From Sarocladium kiliense (taxonomy: Eukaryota; Ascomycota; Sordariomycetes; Hypocreales; Sarocladiaceae), in contig JAUZTG010000048.1 of the NCBI GenBank assembly GCA_030734395.1, forward strand, positions 2,666,001-2,730,000: a DNA stretch of 64,000 nucleotides, given 5' to 3'. This document shows, piece by piece, positions 10,407-20,630 of the stretch (positions are counted from its first letter, which is position 1; every line of letters starts with the position of its first letter). The notes beneath the pieces were generated by a model that saw only the letters and a program-made list of their open reading frames with translations, had not been told where the DNA came from and did no database searches. The position numbers were made by a program, and so were the translations under genes.

Positions 10407-12280
10407 CTATCCATGTAATAGTTCTTGGACCTGATGTGCAACCCCTAAAACCTTTTCTTCCTCCATGCGTCGACCCACAATCTGCAGCCCAACACTAAAG
10501 CCGTCCATTTTCTCAATGTCGTATAGGGCCCAGTTCCAAGCATCTATATCGTTACGAGACTTGTGCTCTGGAGGAGAAGGAGGATCAAGGGCTTTTGAAG
10601 CCTTGCCGGCTGGAAAAGACAGCGCAGAGTAGTCAAGGAAGTTGAAGAGCTTCGTGTAGCCGGCGTGGCGCATTGTCCGATGTGGAATTGCGGTGTGCGG
10701 CATGGTGGGCACGAGCAGAACGTCGACGGGCCGACCTGATGGCGACCTTGAAGCGTTCCACATGTTGTTGTACGCAGCTTGCTTAGCCTTCTTCCTCTTG
10801 TTAAGCTGCCAGTATTCGTAGACCGAGATTGCTGGGCCGCCATCCACTAATTTTTGGACCTGGGGGAGGTATGGCTCGCCAGCTGCGGCGACATCACGTC
10901 GAATATCCTCGCCTCCATCAACAATGTAATGCTCACTCTGTCGAGATTAGTACGTGGATTGAAGTCTGGCCACGAAGGGGAGTTGTGCTCACCACAAGAT
11001 CGACGCACTCGGCGTTTAGCGATGTATCCCAGGAGACGAGTTCATGACCGGCCGCCTCCAGCTTTTGGCTAAGCTCTTTAAATACCCTCTCCACCGGTGG
11101 ATGCGGCCTTACTATTCCATCATCTGGCATGAGACCAATAACCAACTTCTTTTGTGAATATTGTCGGAAAGCATCCTCTTTCCATGGCACAGGCGGCAGC
11201 TGAGGATCCAGTGTCCAACTCTCAGCCTCAATCACAGCTTTCGAAACCTGTGTGAGAGTGTCAAGTGTCCTTGCCATAGGTCCAATCGAAGAGGGTATCT
11301 GTTGTTGTCCATCCTGGGAGACAGCTACACCTTCATACGAAAATCTGCCACTCTGGGATTTGTTAGCAACTCAGCACAAGTACCTAGTTGATGGGTAGAA
11401 CCTAGGATCACCCACGCTTGGTTTGAACCCCCATAAGCCGTTCATATGGGATGGAATGCGAATGGAACCGCCAATGTCAGTTCCCCAGCCAACCACCGAA
11501 CCATTGAGGGCGAGGAGAGTGCCCTCGCCTCCCGTGGAGCCACCTGGAGTGTATTCAGGGTTCATCGGGTGCGTCGTCAGGCCCCAAAGGGGATTCTCTG
11601 TTTCACCCCACTGCCAAGAGAGTCAGTTTGTGAGTTTGGCTCCATGAAGACAGTGCATTTCCGTACCAGGATACTCTGAGGCAGGTTGGTTTTGGCGATG
11701 ATGACGGCGCCGAGTTGTTTGAGCACCTTGACCAAGACACAATCCTCGTCGGCGGGATGGAAACTGCGACCAACGTAGCCCAGCGTGGAGTCGAAGCCCT
11801 TGAGATTGAATTGGTCCTTGAGAGAAACTGGCACACCGTGGAGCGGACCCTTTAACTGGCCATGTTCTTGTTGGAAGGCATCAAGCTTCCTTGCTTGGTC
11901 CAGAGCCTCATCAAAGCAGATTTCCGTTAAACAATTTGTCTATCATCACTGTGTCAGACGTTCCATTTATCGCGTAAGCCACAGCAGAGCAACGGGGGTT
12001 GCGCGAACTTTCCGGTGTGCTTCTTTGGCTCTATGAAGTGTAAGTCAGAGGCATTAATTGAGCACGTTCGTGTCAGGGCAAGTCTTTACTTTGCAATGTG
12101 GGCAAGAATCACGGCTTCGGAAGTGATCTCTCGGGCTTCTAGTAGCTTGGTCAAGTCTCGAATGTCCTTCGCACCAAGGATGCGAGTATCAGAGGCCACA
12201 TCATCGCTGTAGGACTTTGCGAGTTTCTGATCGCGAATCGCCCGCTTCTCAGCGACGATTTCTGTCCAAGGCCGTGCCAT
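10407..12280 (-). CDS. Amidase signature-family amidase (copy 1)
   Basis: Six exons on the minus strand (12280-12090, 12030-12009, 11939-11667, 11610-11384, 11344-10993 and 10937-10407) give 531 aa. The Ser-cisSer-Lys triad is intact: K112 in GPLHGVPVSLKD, S187 in PGGSTGG and S211 in DIGGS. Such enzymes hydrolyse carboxamides to acid plus ammonia or amine; fungal acetamidases belong here. Exon 2 is a 22-nt microexon. Skipping it would lose the AHRKTNCLTEI helix that is conserved with the second amidase at 35-37 kb, which supports it. I chose the ATG at 12280 because the fungal N-terminal WTEIVAEKRAIRD motif follows directly. It is divergent from the dienelactone hydrolase. An amide or lactam-derived substrate for the island is plausible. 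Confidence 0.92.
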
Positions 12281-12796
12281 CTTACTATGAAGATTCGTCG
12301 AACTCACCCAACGGCTAAGGCTCAGGAAAATTGTCGTTGGTTGCAAATCGGAGTATGCAAACAAAGGTAGGCCAAAGCTATTACTCGTACCTTCTAATTA
12401 CTTCAAGGCTACACAGTGGCAGGAGGGTAGCTCAGTACTAGTAGTCAGCTCGAACCTCAAATGACTCAAGTATTGACTAGATAGACCCTTATCTGACAGA
12501 CTTGACAAACGCTACGGGATGGCGGAGATCGCAGCCAGCTTTACGTACAAGTTCAATCAACGGCGAATGTCGGATCAGTGTTGGTGGTCCGGTCCGGTCG
12601 CTCGCGTGGAGCTCTGGCGGCTACGTCGGTATCTCCTCCGGCAACAAAGCCGGTGGGATGACATATTTGAGCACGCTCCGAGTTAAGCTCCGAACACCAT
12701 GACAACAACCAAGGAGAAAATAGACAGCATCTTGAGTTACGTTGTACTCCCTGTTGCACAATTAGACTTGATGTCGACCCAGCAATATCCGACAAC
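12281..12796. promoter_or_regulatory. Divergent promoter with CCGG-N8-CCGG site (12638-12653)
   Basis: This 516 bp region lies between amidase 1 (minus) and the dienelactone hydrolase (plus). At 12638-12653 it has CCGGcaacaaagCCGG, the same architecture as in the promoters at 8117 and 15423. A further close pair, CCGGtCCGG, lies at about 12593-12601. I identified no coding sequence. Confidence 0.55.
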
Positions 12797-13848
12797 ATGA
12801 CAGATGCCCACGACCCCGTGCTTGCGAAGCCAGCTGACCTTTGCTGCCTCAAAGGCGATTTCCACAAGGGCGAGCCCACGGGGAAGACCATCCAGATCGA
12901 GGGCGTTGATACCTATGTGGCCACGCCCGACCCCAAAGTCGCCAATGGACATGTTTTGCTCCTTTTCCCTGACGCCTTAGGGCTGCACATCAACCTCATG
13001 TTAATGATGGACGCTTATGCCGCTTGTGGCTACCTGACACTCGGTGTCGATTACTTCCTTAGGGTATGTAACGTAATTCAGTGACCGGATGCGCGAACAT
13101 CATGTTGATTCGCTCATGCCCTAGGATTCCGTCGGAAAGTACTCAAAGACGCCGCTGAGCGATCCAAACTTCGACATTGGAGCTTGGTCTGCCAAGCACT
13201 TGACTGCCTCGGAGGAGGTTGCGAGAGAGTGGGTGAAGAACGTAAAGAACCAGTACGGCAATGATGGCAAGACCAAGTTCGGTTGTGTTGGCTACTGGTA
13301 AGGCTGCCGCTTATCATTTGATCTGCACTCTGGCATCTGTGTGCTGACCAGAAGTAGTTGGGGTGCCCGATTCGTATGTGAACAGCTGTCTGATGTAGGC
13401 ATCTGCTCTGTTGGAGCTATCGCGCATCCATCTTTCGTGAAGGAGAGCCACGTGCAAAAGTCCCAAGGTAAGTAGGATGACAGACATCTTATGCAAACCA
13501 TTCATTCGCCGAGGTCCTTTCGAGCTAACACATGCGAAACACAGCACCGATCGCCTTCGCTGTTCCCAGTACCGACAAGCTTTTCTCCCCAGAGGCACGC
13601 ACGAGGGTGATTGAGATCTGCACCGAGAAGAAGCAGAGATTCAATATGCAAATTTTCTCTGATGTTGGCCATGGGTTTGCGGTAAGTGCAGAACGACCCG
13701 TTCCTTTCTTGTGCTCAAGTATTGGTAGCATGACTAACAAGCCTGCCAGTCACGAGCGAGACTCACGGATCCTTACGAGATGTGGGCGAAGGAGCAGCAC
13801 TTCAAGGGATTCATCGAGTGGCTAGACTTCTGGATCGCTCAGGAATGA
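12797..13848 (+). CDS. Dienelactone hydrolase family protein
   Basis: Five exons (12797-13063, 13125-13297, 13358-13467, 13545-13681 and 13750-13848) give 261 aa, the usual length for the family. The Cys-Asp-His triad is visible: C147 in GYCWGARF, created by the exon 2/3 junction, D194 in VPSTDKLF and H226 in VGHGFA. Dienelactone hydrolases open lactones such as 4-carboxymethylene-butenolide in aromatic-acid degradation, but fungal paralogues act on varied esters and lactones. Every splice junction keeps frame and restores family sequence, so the model is firm. It is paired divergently with the amidase, consistent with a shared catabolic route. Confidence 0.93.
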
Positions 13849-14105
13849 CTAGGGAATGAGGCAAAACTGTGATGCAGGCCCAAGCGGCTGGCACGTGGTT
13901 AGAAAGGCATGGGACGAACGAGTGTGGAATTTAGCGGCCGCGATGTAGAAATTACAAGTTATACAATACAATACGACCTCATCGCTCACAACATAATCGT
14001 TGAAACTGAACATTGCCTCGCTCCTGAAGGGGGGAGATGTCCCAGAAATCTGTCGTTGGTGGTATACGAGCCTCGTCAATAATACTTGGAACTTATCTGC
14101 TACTA

Positions 14106-15144
14106 TTAATCTAGGGCTGGTGCTTTGGACTTGGAAGTAAGAAGGTCTATGAGAACGTTATCCCTCTCCCGAACGATCTCTACCCAGTCAGTACCGCCAT
14201 ATGACTTATTGACCTCGTCCCTTAACTTGGCGACCTCTGTTTCTCCCCAAACAAAGCGGTTGCGCAGGATGTCCTGCTCCCAGCCTCGAATTGCCGGCCC
14301 AAGTCGCTCAAGCCTTTGCCCAAACCCATCAGGACCACCACCTCCGCCAAGTGCGTTAATGGCGATTGGTCCGGTGAGGGCCCATCGCAAGCCAGGGCCC
14401 GATGAAACGGCAGCATCCAGGTCTTTTGCTGAGACGATGCCCCTGCTGATCAAACTATAGGCCTCGTTGTTGATTGCCGCCTGGAGACGGTTCGCGACGA
14501 AGCCAGGGATCTCCTTGTGAAGCTGAATTGGTCGCTTTCCGAGAGACTTGTAGAACTCCAGAGCGGTGTTGATAGAGAATTGGTCTGTGTCGGGGTGCGG
14601 GACAACTTCGACCAGAGGGATCAAATGTGGTGGGTTGAATGGGTGACCAACCAGGACGCGGTTGGGCGCCCTTTTGCACTGCGTCACGAATTCTGATGGA
14701 GGCAGACCAGAAGAAGACGACGCAATGACAACTTCTGGTCGAGTATGCTCATCAATTGATGCCACGATGCGTTGCTTGAGTTCTAGGCGCTCGGGACCGT
14801 TCTGTTGCGAGCCTCAAGTCAGTGCACTGGTCCTGAAGCAGTACCAAAGTCGATTGAGTGATCGGATTTGAAATCAACGTTACCTCTTGAACGAATTCCA
14901 CATCTGGAAGGTGTGGCGTGATGTCGTCGACAAACTGAAACCGATCCCATATTCGCTGCAAATCATCCGTCGACCCATTGGATTCCGCATGGACCTTGGT
15001 GGCAAACGTCCTGAACGCTTCTTCTGCCCCGCTGGCAGGGTCAGACATTACGACTCTCAATCCTCGGGAGAGAAAGAGGTAGGCCCAGCTTGCACCGATG
15101 ACGCCGCTGCCCACGACGGCAACTGAGCGAACTTGGACAGACAT
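14106..15144 (-). CDS. 3-hydroxyacyl-CoA / L-carnitine dehydrogenase-like oxidoreductase
   Basis: Two exons (15144-14884 and 14801-14106) give 318 aa. The N-terminal Rossmann motif VAVVGSGVIGASWA has the Gly-x-Gly-x-x-Gly pattern at residues 12-17. The catalytic His is in GHPFNPPHLIPLVEVV (H140), with the partner Glu at about 152. The second domain contains PGFVANRLQAAINNEA. The length and GHPFNPP pattern fit the lambda-crystallin/L-carnitine dehydrogenase branch rather than long fatty-acid beta-oxidation enzymes. The substrate is probably a short 3-hydroxy acid or acyl-CoA. It is divergent from the CoA-transferase. Together with the ligase and CoA-transferase, it implies CoA-linked processing of a carboxylic acid. 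Confidence 0.9.
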
Positions 15145-15655
15145 GTTTGCGGTGTACTAAACGGTTGAGCTTCAGAATGGCCTGATAATACTGCGACCAG
15201 GGCTGTCAGGAGGAGCGAGCCCAAGCTGTTGCGCTGTCTACCTTAGGTAACTATTCTGGCGGACTTCTGCAGTTGCATCGCACAGTACAGCTTGACTTTG
15301 ATTATCCAACTACTCCAGCTCACAATCGGAGCCTTGAGGACTTACAAGATCGGTCGGGACTCACAATTGACGCCGATAGCCCCACTCTTCGGACCCACCC
15401 ACCGGACCTCGCCGGGGGTAGGCCGGAGCACCTCCCGGCGGTATGAACCGAGGCGCAATTGGTTGGATATCGAATGCCGATTACGGCTTCGTTACGGAGC
15501 TACATACCTACCTACCTAGTGCAGCGGACTTGTAAATGGTAGGTAATTAGTTCATGGTCGCAGCTTTGGATGAATAACTTCAACAAGAGGCTGTAGATGT
15601 GCTTGGTCATTCATTACCTGTTTCTTCCCAGCAATCTCACAACAGGCGGAGCAAG
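15145..15655. promoter_or_regulatory. Divergent promoter with a dense CCGG cluster (15402-15438)
   Basis: This 511 bp region lies between the dehydrogenase (minus) and the CoA-transferase (plus). At 15402-15438 four CCGG tetramers follow one another with gaps of 6, 7 and 8 bp. The last pair, CCGGagcacctcCCGG (15423-15438), repeats the N8 spacing of the two earlier promoters. This is the densest half-site array in the island. I identified no coding sequence. Confidence 0.55.
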
Positions 15656-17365
15656 ATGACCGGCAACAATTCACAAAGCTATGGTCCAGGGACCTACGTT
15701 GACGAGGCTTTCCAGCCCGTCCCCGAAGAGTGCAAGCGGCTTTTGCGCATGCTGGCCAAAAGAACCCCAGGTTTCACGACAGATGAAGCCTTGCTGAGCA
15801 AAGTCCAATTTCACGGAGACGACTTGCCATGCATCCCCGGTCCCATCAAGTCACAGGCTCTGACGGCCACTCTGCATGCCATGTTCGGCATTGTTGGGCT
15901 TGAGATTCTGCGTCTTCGTGGGCGCGACATCGACAGTACCGTGCACATTGATACAGATCATGCAGGTCTGTACCCAGCAACGCCGGCACTCGTTACAATC
16001 GATGGTCTCACAGGGCCTGGAGTCATCAAGATGCCGACTGTTCCTCAGTGGGATAAGGATCGCCAGTCTGGCTCATCTCTGGTGTTCCGCGCCACTGCCA
16101 TCTACGAGACTGCGGACCAAGGCGTTTGGTACCAGTTCCATGGGTCTCTTGATCCTTGGAAAGCTCTGGCTGAGATTGGCATCAGCAAGGATCTCGATGC
16201 CACCATCAAGACGGACGATGAGGCCTACAAGCTGATTGGAGAGCATGTTCGCAAGTTTCGTGCCCGGGAACTCGAGCAGCTTATGGTCGAAAAGGGCCTG
16301 TCAGGCTCCATTGTGCACTCTCCCGAGGGATGGCGGAAGACGGAAATGGGTAAACTCCTTGGTCGACACCCGCTCATCAACTACTCCCGTCAAACACAAT
16401 GCCCTACCCTCCCACCGAGTCCATTGCCTCAGCTCAAGGATCAACGACCCCTTGCCGGTGTCAAGGTAGTCGAACTTGTGAGAATCATTGCTGGAAGTGC
16501 AGCAGGTGCTGCTCTTGCATCCATGGGGGCAGAGGTCATTCGTGTGAACTCTTCAAAGCTCAAGGATTATACCCCGGCACAACCCTCGTCTCTGATGGCA
16601 GGCAAGACGACTTTCGACCTGGATGTCGACAACCCAGATGACCACGCCAAGTTGATCAAGCTGTTCGAGGAGGCCGATGTTATTCTGCAGGGTTACCGCT
16701 TACGCTCTCTCGAGCGTCGCGGGTTCGGACTCAAGGCTGCTCTGGAGATGGCGAACAAGCGCGGCAAGGGCATCATCTACGTAGACGAAAACTGCTACGG
16801 TCCCGACGGACCGTACGCCGAGAGGCCTGGATGGCAGCAAGTCGCGGACGCTGCTGCTGGCAGTTCGTGGGTCATTGCTCAGTCTTTTGGCTTGCCTGCT
16901 GGACAAGGTGTACTGCCCAGCCTGCCGATCTCCGACATGTCCACAGGCATCTTGGCTGCCTTGACCATCGCCTGTGCCATTCGTGATCGCACAAAGTTCG
17001 GAGGCTCTTACCATGGGCACGCTGCGCTTGCTGGGTACAACATGGCCACACTCGATCCCGAGGTCCGTCTTTACCAACCCGAGATCGTGCACAAGATCCA
17101 GGGCAAGTACAACTTTGTGCCTTGGGGCAGCGATGTCCACGTCGCACCTCTGTACTATCAGATAATGAAAGCATGGAAGGCGAACAGCAAGTTGACGGAG
17201 GACGAGAAGTATTATGTTCACTTCAATGACACGGTCTTCGGCTCCGACCTTCGCACAGTGGCGCCTATCGTTCGGTACGATGAGGAGGAAGTCAATCCCA
17301 AATGGACCAGTCCTCCCGTGCCTTTCTGCCACCACAAATTCAGGAGTTTCTCGAGTGAGACTTAG
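15656..17365 (+). CDS. Class III CoA-transferase (CaiB/BaiF family)
   Basis: This single-exon gene encodes 569 aa. The C-terminal half is the CaiB/BaiF fold: PLAGVKVVELVRIIAGSAAG, then MGAEVIRVNSS, then the segment FEEADVILQGYRLRSLERRGFG interrupted by no stop. The N-terminal extension of about 270 aa, with LPCIPGPIKSQALTATLHAM, is typical of the long fungal members. Class III enzymes move CoA between carboxylates; carnitine, formate and 2-hydroxyacids are known substrates in other members. The actual acid here is unknown. I chose the ATG at 15656 because the upstream frame has no ATG. Its divergent partner is a carnitine-dehydrogenase-like enzyme, a suggestive but unproven link. Confidence 0.9.
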   Translation: MTGNNSQSYGPGTYVDEAFQPVPEECKRLLRMLAKRTPGFTTDEALLSKVQFHGDDLPCIPGPIKSQALTATLHAMFGIVGLEILRLRGRDIDSTVHIDTDHAGLYPATPALVTIDGLTGPGVIKMPTVPQWDKDRQSGSSLVFRATAIYETADQGVWYQFHGSLDPWKALAEIGISKDLDATIKTDDEAYKLIGEHVRKFRARELEQLMVEKGLSGSIVHSPEGWRKTEMGKLLGRHPLINYSRQTQCPTLPPSPLPQLKDQRPLAGVKVVELVRIIAGSAAGAALASMGAEVIRVNSSKLKDYTPAQPSSLMAGKTTFDLDVDNPDDHAKLIKLFEEADVILQGYRLRSLERRGFGLKAALEMANKRGKGIIYVDENCYGPDGPYAERPGWQQVADAAAGSSWVIAQSFGLPAGQGVLPSLPISDMSTGILAALTIACAIRDRTKFGGSYHGHAALAGYNMATLDPEVRLYQPEIVHKIQGKYNFVPWGSDVHVAPLYYQIMKAWKANSKLTEDEKYYVHFNDTVFGSDLRTVAPIVRYDEEEVNPKWTSPPVPFCHHKFRSFSSET

Positions 17366-17945
17366 AAGTTATTATTACATAGATGTTCGAGCGAATGAAG
17401 TAAAAATGTCGCGAAGCCTCTATCAGCTGCGATGGTGTGAACTGCATAGACAAACACTATATGGCAAGAGATGCTACTGATCATTTCTTGGCCCTGCTCA
17501 ATGGGACCAGATGTGGAACGCTCTCCGGACTTGTATTCGGTTTCGGACTCGAACCTACGTCAATTTTGAATGGAGAAATGGCAGCAGGACCTCCGATAAT
17601 GCGCCGACCAGCTATTATGAAGATTAATTACCGACACTGTATGCGGCTTCGTGGGGTCTGCGGCACGACCGGGACAACCGGGGAGCAAGCATTTGGTATT
17701 GCTAGTTGCTTCGACGCTAGGCTCTGCGCCAAACAAACTGATACGATTGCGGGGTAGAGTAGATTAGATACGGTGGTATTAATTGTGATAACAATCGGGT
17801 TTGGAGAAAGCCGCAGAGAGGGACAAAATGTATTAAAGCCGACAGAGGAGCAAGTGAGGCGCAAGAGAGTGTACTCCCCAGAAGCAGCCCTTCCTACACT
17901 CTGGATCTCAATCGCAAGCAAAAGTTTTTTTTTTAAACGGCAAAA
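17366..17945. promoter_or_regulatory. Intergenic region upstream of the aldo-keto reductase
   Basis: This 580 bp region lies between the CoA-transferase stop and the reductase start. It ends in a T10-A3 stretch (17926-17938) just before the ATG, a common fungal leader feature. CCGG pairs occur, for example CCGGgacaaCCGG near 17669, but with N5 rather than N8 spacing. No gene is seen. Confidence 0.45.
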
Positions 17946-19198
17946 ATGGTCAAAACGCTACCGTTCATCAAAGGCCTGGAAGTTCCAGTGCCTGGTTTCG
18001 GTGCTATGGGCATCAGCTTCGCATTGGGCAACAACCTCAGCTATGAAGAGGCCGAACCGGTCCTTTTGAAGGCTCTGGAGCTTGGGTGTACTTTCTGGGA
18101 TACTGCAGTCTCCTACCGAGCCGGCATGAATGAGAAGATCCTCGGCGACTTCATTCGCAAACATAACTGTCGTGACAAGCTCTTCAGTACGTGTCGCGCA
18201 AACCCCCATTTTATGGTCTTGCCCCTGCTAACAAAAGATGTATCACTATAGTCGCCTCAAAGTGCGGCATAGCTGTTTTCGAGGACGGCCGCGTTTCCAA
18301 CAAGGCCGATCATATCAAAAGCTACATCGACGGCACAATTGAGAGACTCGGGTTCACACCTGATCTCTACTACCTCCACCGCATTGATCCTCGTCAGTAT
18401 CTCTTTTTCCTTCCACCATCCCGCCATAGCTGGAGCTGACCCTACGACCAAAAAGATACCACTCTTGAAGAATCCATCCCAGCTCTTGACTCGCTTCGCA
18501 AAGAAGGCAAGACAAAGTACATTGGGCTTTCGGAGTGCTCTGCCGCAACGTTGAGAAAGGCGAACTCCAGTAAGCCCCCGGCCTGGCCCTTGATTCTGCT
18601 GGCATATCCACTAATAATGTCGATGTAGTTGCCAAGATGGATGCTGTCCAAGCAGAGTACTCACCTTTCGAGACCATTCATGAGGGCGATGGACTTATCG
18701 ATACGGCGCGCGAGCTTGACGTCGCCTATATTGCCTACGGACCTCTGGGCCACGGCTGGCTGGTCGAGGACTTTCCATATAACTCGCCGGAAGACTTGAA
18801 TGACGACGACTACCGCCGCGAGAGTAAGCCTAACCTTTGTTTCTTTTCTTGTTGTATGGCTTCTAGCGCAAGATAAGAAGATACTGATGCGCTTTCGTCT
18901 AGTCCCCAAGTTCCAAGGCGACAACTTCTACGCCAACAAGAAAATCAGCGGGGGCTTCAAAGCGCTCGCAAAGACCAAAGGATGCACGGTGGCGCAGGTC
19001 GCACTGGCCTGGGTTGCAGCCCAGGGCATGATTGCCATCCCAGGCACCACGAAGCCATCGCGTTTGGAAGAGAATTGGGCTTCGCGCGACATTGAATTGA
19101 CGGAGGAAGAGCTGAAGGAGATGCGCGCCCTCATCAATGAGCTGAAGCCGCAAGGCAACAGGTACAATGAGGAAGCACTGGTGAACATTGGCAATTGA
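17946..19198 (+). CDS. Aldo-keto reductase
   Basis: Five exons (17946-18186, 18252-18392, 18456-18569, 18629-18823 and 18903-19198) give 328 aa, the standard length for the superfamily. The catalytic tetrad is D52 and Y57 in WDTAVSYRAGMNE, K84 in IASKCG and H123 in LYYLHRID. The C-terminal cofactor segment IAIPGTTKPSRLEEN indicates NADPH binding. The sequence resembles AKR13-type YakC-like reductases, which reduce aldehydes and ketones. Each exon joins in frame with GT..AG introns of 59-79 bp. It lies between the CoA-transferase and the metallo-hydrolase and could remove a reactive aldehyde made by the pathway; this role is inference. Confidence 0.93.
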
Positions 19199-19484
19199 GA
19201 TTTTAGATCCTAGGCGCACCATCATAGACCATCAATCTTTTGAACATATCTGAGTCACTCCCTTGCAAACACTGTGCATATACTAGTAGAGTCGAGAGGC
19301 TCAATGTGGCTGTACCAAACAGCACCTTACAAATGCAACAAGTGTGTTGATATGAACCCTACATATTCATGTAAGTAACCACCTGGCAGTTGTGAAATCT
19401 GCACCTCACAGTGATGGGAAGACTACCGTCGCAGATGGTGCAAGAAGAAACGGAAACTTAATTTATACAGAGGCCACGCTATGG

Positions 19485-20630
19485 TTACTGAGATCCGGCT
19501 TTTGCCATCCCCTCGCTACCCGGATCAAACTCATTGAGCCAAGCCCATCTTGTCTTGTCTTTCCATCCCTTTGCGCGCCAGTCGTTGGCGATCTTTGGGT
19601 AGACATCGATAGCTCCATACAGACTGTTGTCGTGTGCGATGACTGGGAAAATATTCTCGTAGGCGTCGAACTCGGTCATCTTGTCGATGCTCCGTTTTGC
19701 CTCAAGAGGACAATGATGCCACGCTCCTTCGGCCGTAGTTGGGTTGAAGAAGGGCTCTGTACGACTCTTGTTGGGATGAATTGCAACGAAGATGTCGCCG
19801 GGGCATGTTGCGGCCGGGCGCGGCAATGTGCGGCTGAAAGGGTTTGGGGAGATCTCGGCAGGGAGTGGCATGTACTGAGTTGGCCGGAACTCTCCTCCCT
19901 GGTGTGCAATGTCTCCGCCCATGAAGATGAAAGTTGGAGGATTGGCCGTTGTGCGAGCAAGAGCAGAGAGATGACCGACGGTGTGACCAGGGGTGTTGAG
20001 CAGGTAGAAGCTGCCATCGCCGTAGAGATCCAGTGCATCAAAGCTCCCGATCCGGAGGCCTTGACCTTCAGTTGCGAAGTCGATTTCGCGCAAGGTGCGC
20101 CCTTCCCATGCCTTCTCGTCAATATGGGACTCAGGCACTGTTGGCCAGGCCGGAACATGGGCTTTCTTGAAACCGGGTCCGACGATTACGTCCGTCGTGC
20201 CTGGGAACGTCTGCGGATCACCAACGTGATCGAAATGCCAATGTGACCAGATGATGCCTCCCACCTCGGAGAGATCTTTCCCGTTCTCCGTCAGGATAGT
20301 AGCCACGTCTTTCTCGACCTCGATCACGCAGCCACCTTGCTTGACGCCCTGGACGAACGGCGGCGGCAAGTTCTCCCAGTCCTTGCGCACACCGAGGTCG
20401 AAAAGTAAGGAGTCGTACTTGTTGCCGCTCTTGGGATGCTCGATCAAGAAAGCAAAGTCACAGCAGTTCATTTCATGGTGTCCAGGCATCAAAGGATCGA
20501 CAAAAGCGAACATGGGAAACTTGCTCATGTGACTAGTAGTGTCGATGATAGACACCTTCACAGTGGCCTGCGAGTCCGGGATGTGTAGATCCGGAGGCGT
20601 CTGGGGACAAATGGTGATGTCTGTGTCCAT
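19485..20630 (-). CDS. Metallo-beta-lactamase-fold hydrolase (lactonase/lactamase-like)
   Basis: This single-exon gene encodes 381 aa. The zinc motif SHWHFDHVGD gives H130, H132, D134 and H135. Further ligands are likely in NTPGHTVGH and in MGGDIAHQGGEF. These residues define the MBL superfamily, and the general layout resembles N-acyl homoserine lactonase-like fungal proteins. The reaction would be hydrolysis of a lactone, lactam or thioester. I chose the ATG at 20630 (MDTDITICPQ); a longer in-frame start remains possible but adds unlike sequence. In Fusarium, an MBL-fold lactamase opens benzoxazolinone phytoalexins within a catabolic cluster. Relatedness to that enzyme cannot be shown without an alignment. 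Confidence 0.9.
   Translation of the reverse strand: MDTDITICPQTPPDLHIPDSQATVKVSIIDTTSHMSKFPMFAFVDPLMPGHHEMNCCDFAFLIEHPKSGNKYDSLLFDLGVRKDWENLPPPFVQGVKQGGCVIEVEKDVATILTENGKDLSEVGGIIWSHWHFDHVGDPQTFPGTTDVIVGPGFKKAHVPAWPTVPESHIDEKAWEGRTLREIDFATEGQGLRIGSFDALDLYGDGSFYLLNTPGHTVGHLSALARTTANPPTFIFMGGDIAHQGGEFRPTQYMPLPAEISPNPFSRTLPRPAATCPGDIFVAIHPNKSRTEPFFNPTTAEGAWHHCPLEAKRSIDKMTEFDAYENIFPVIAHDNSLYGAIDVYPKIANDWRAKGWKDKTRWAWLNEFDPGSEGMAKAGSQ

Noticed and set aside
16700..17335. A 211-codon minus-strand open frame opposite the CoA-transferase
   Set aside because: It is the antisense shadow of a well-supported coding exon and has no family features.
19392..20246. A 284-codon plus-strand open frame opposite the MBL-fold hydrolase
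   Set aside because: The minus strand has the intact HxHxDH zinc motif and continuous family sequence; the plus frame is a codon-bias shadow.
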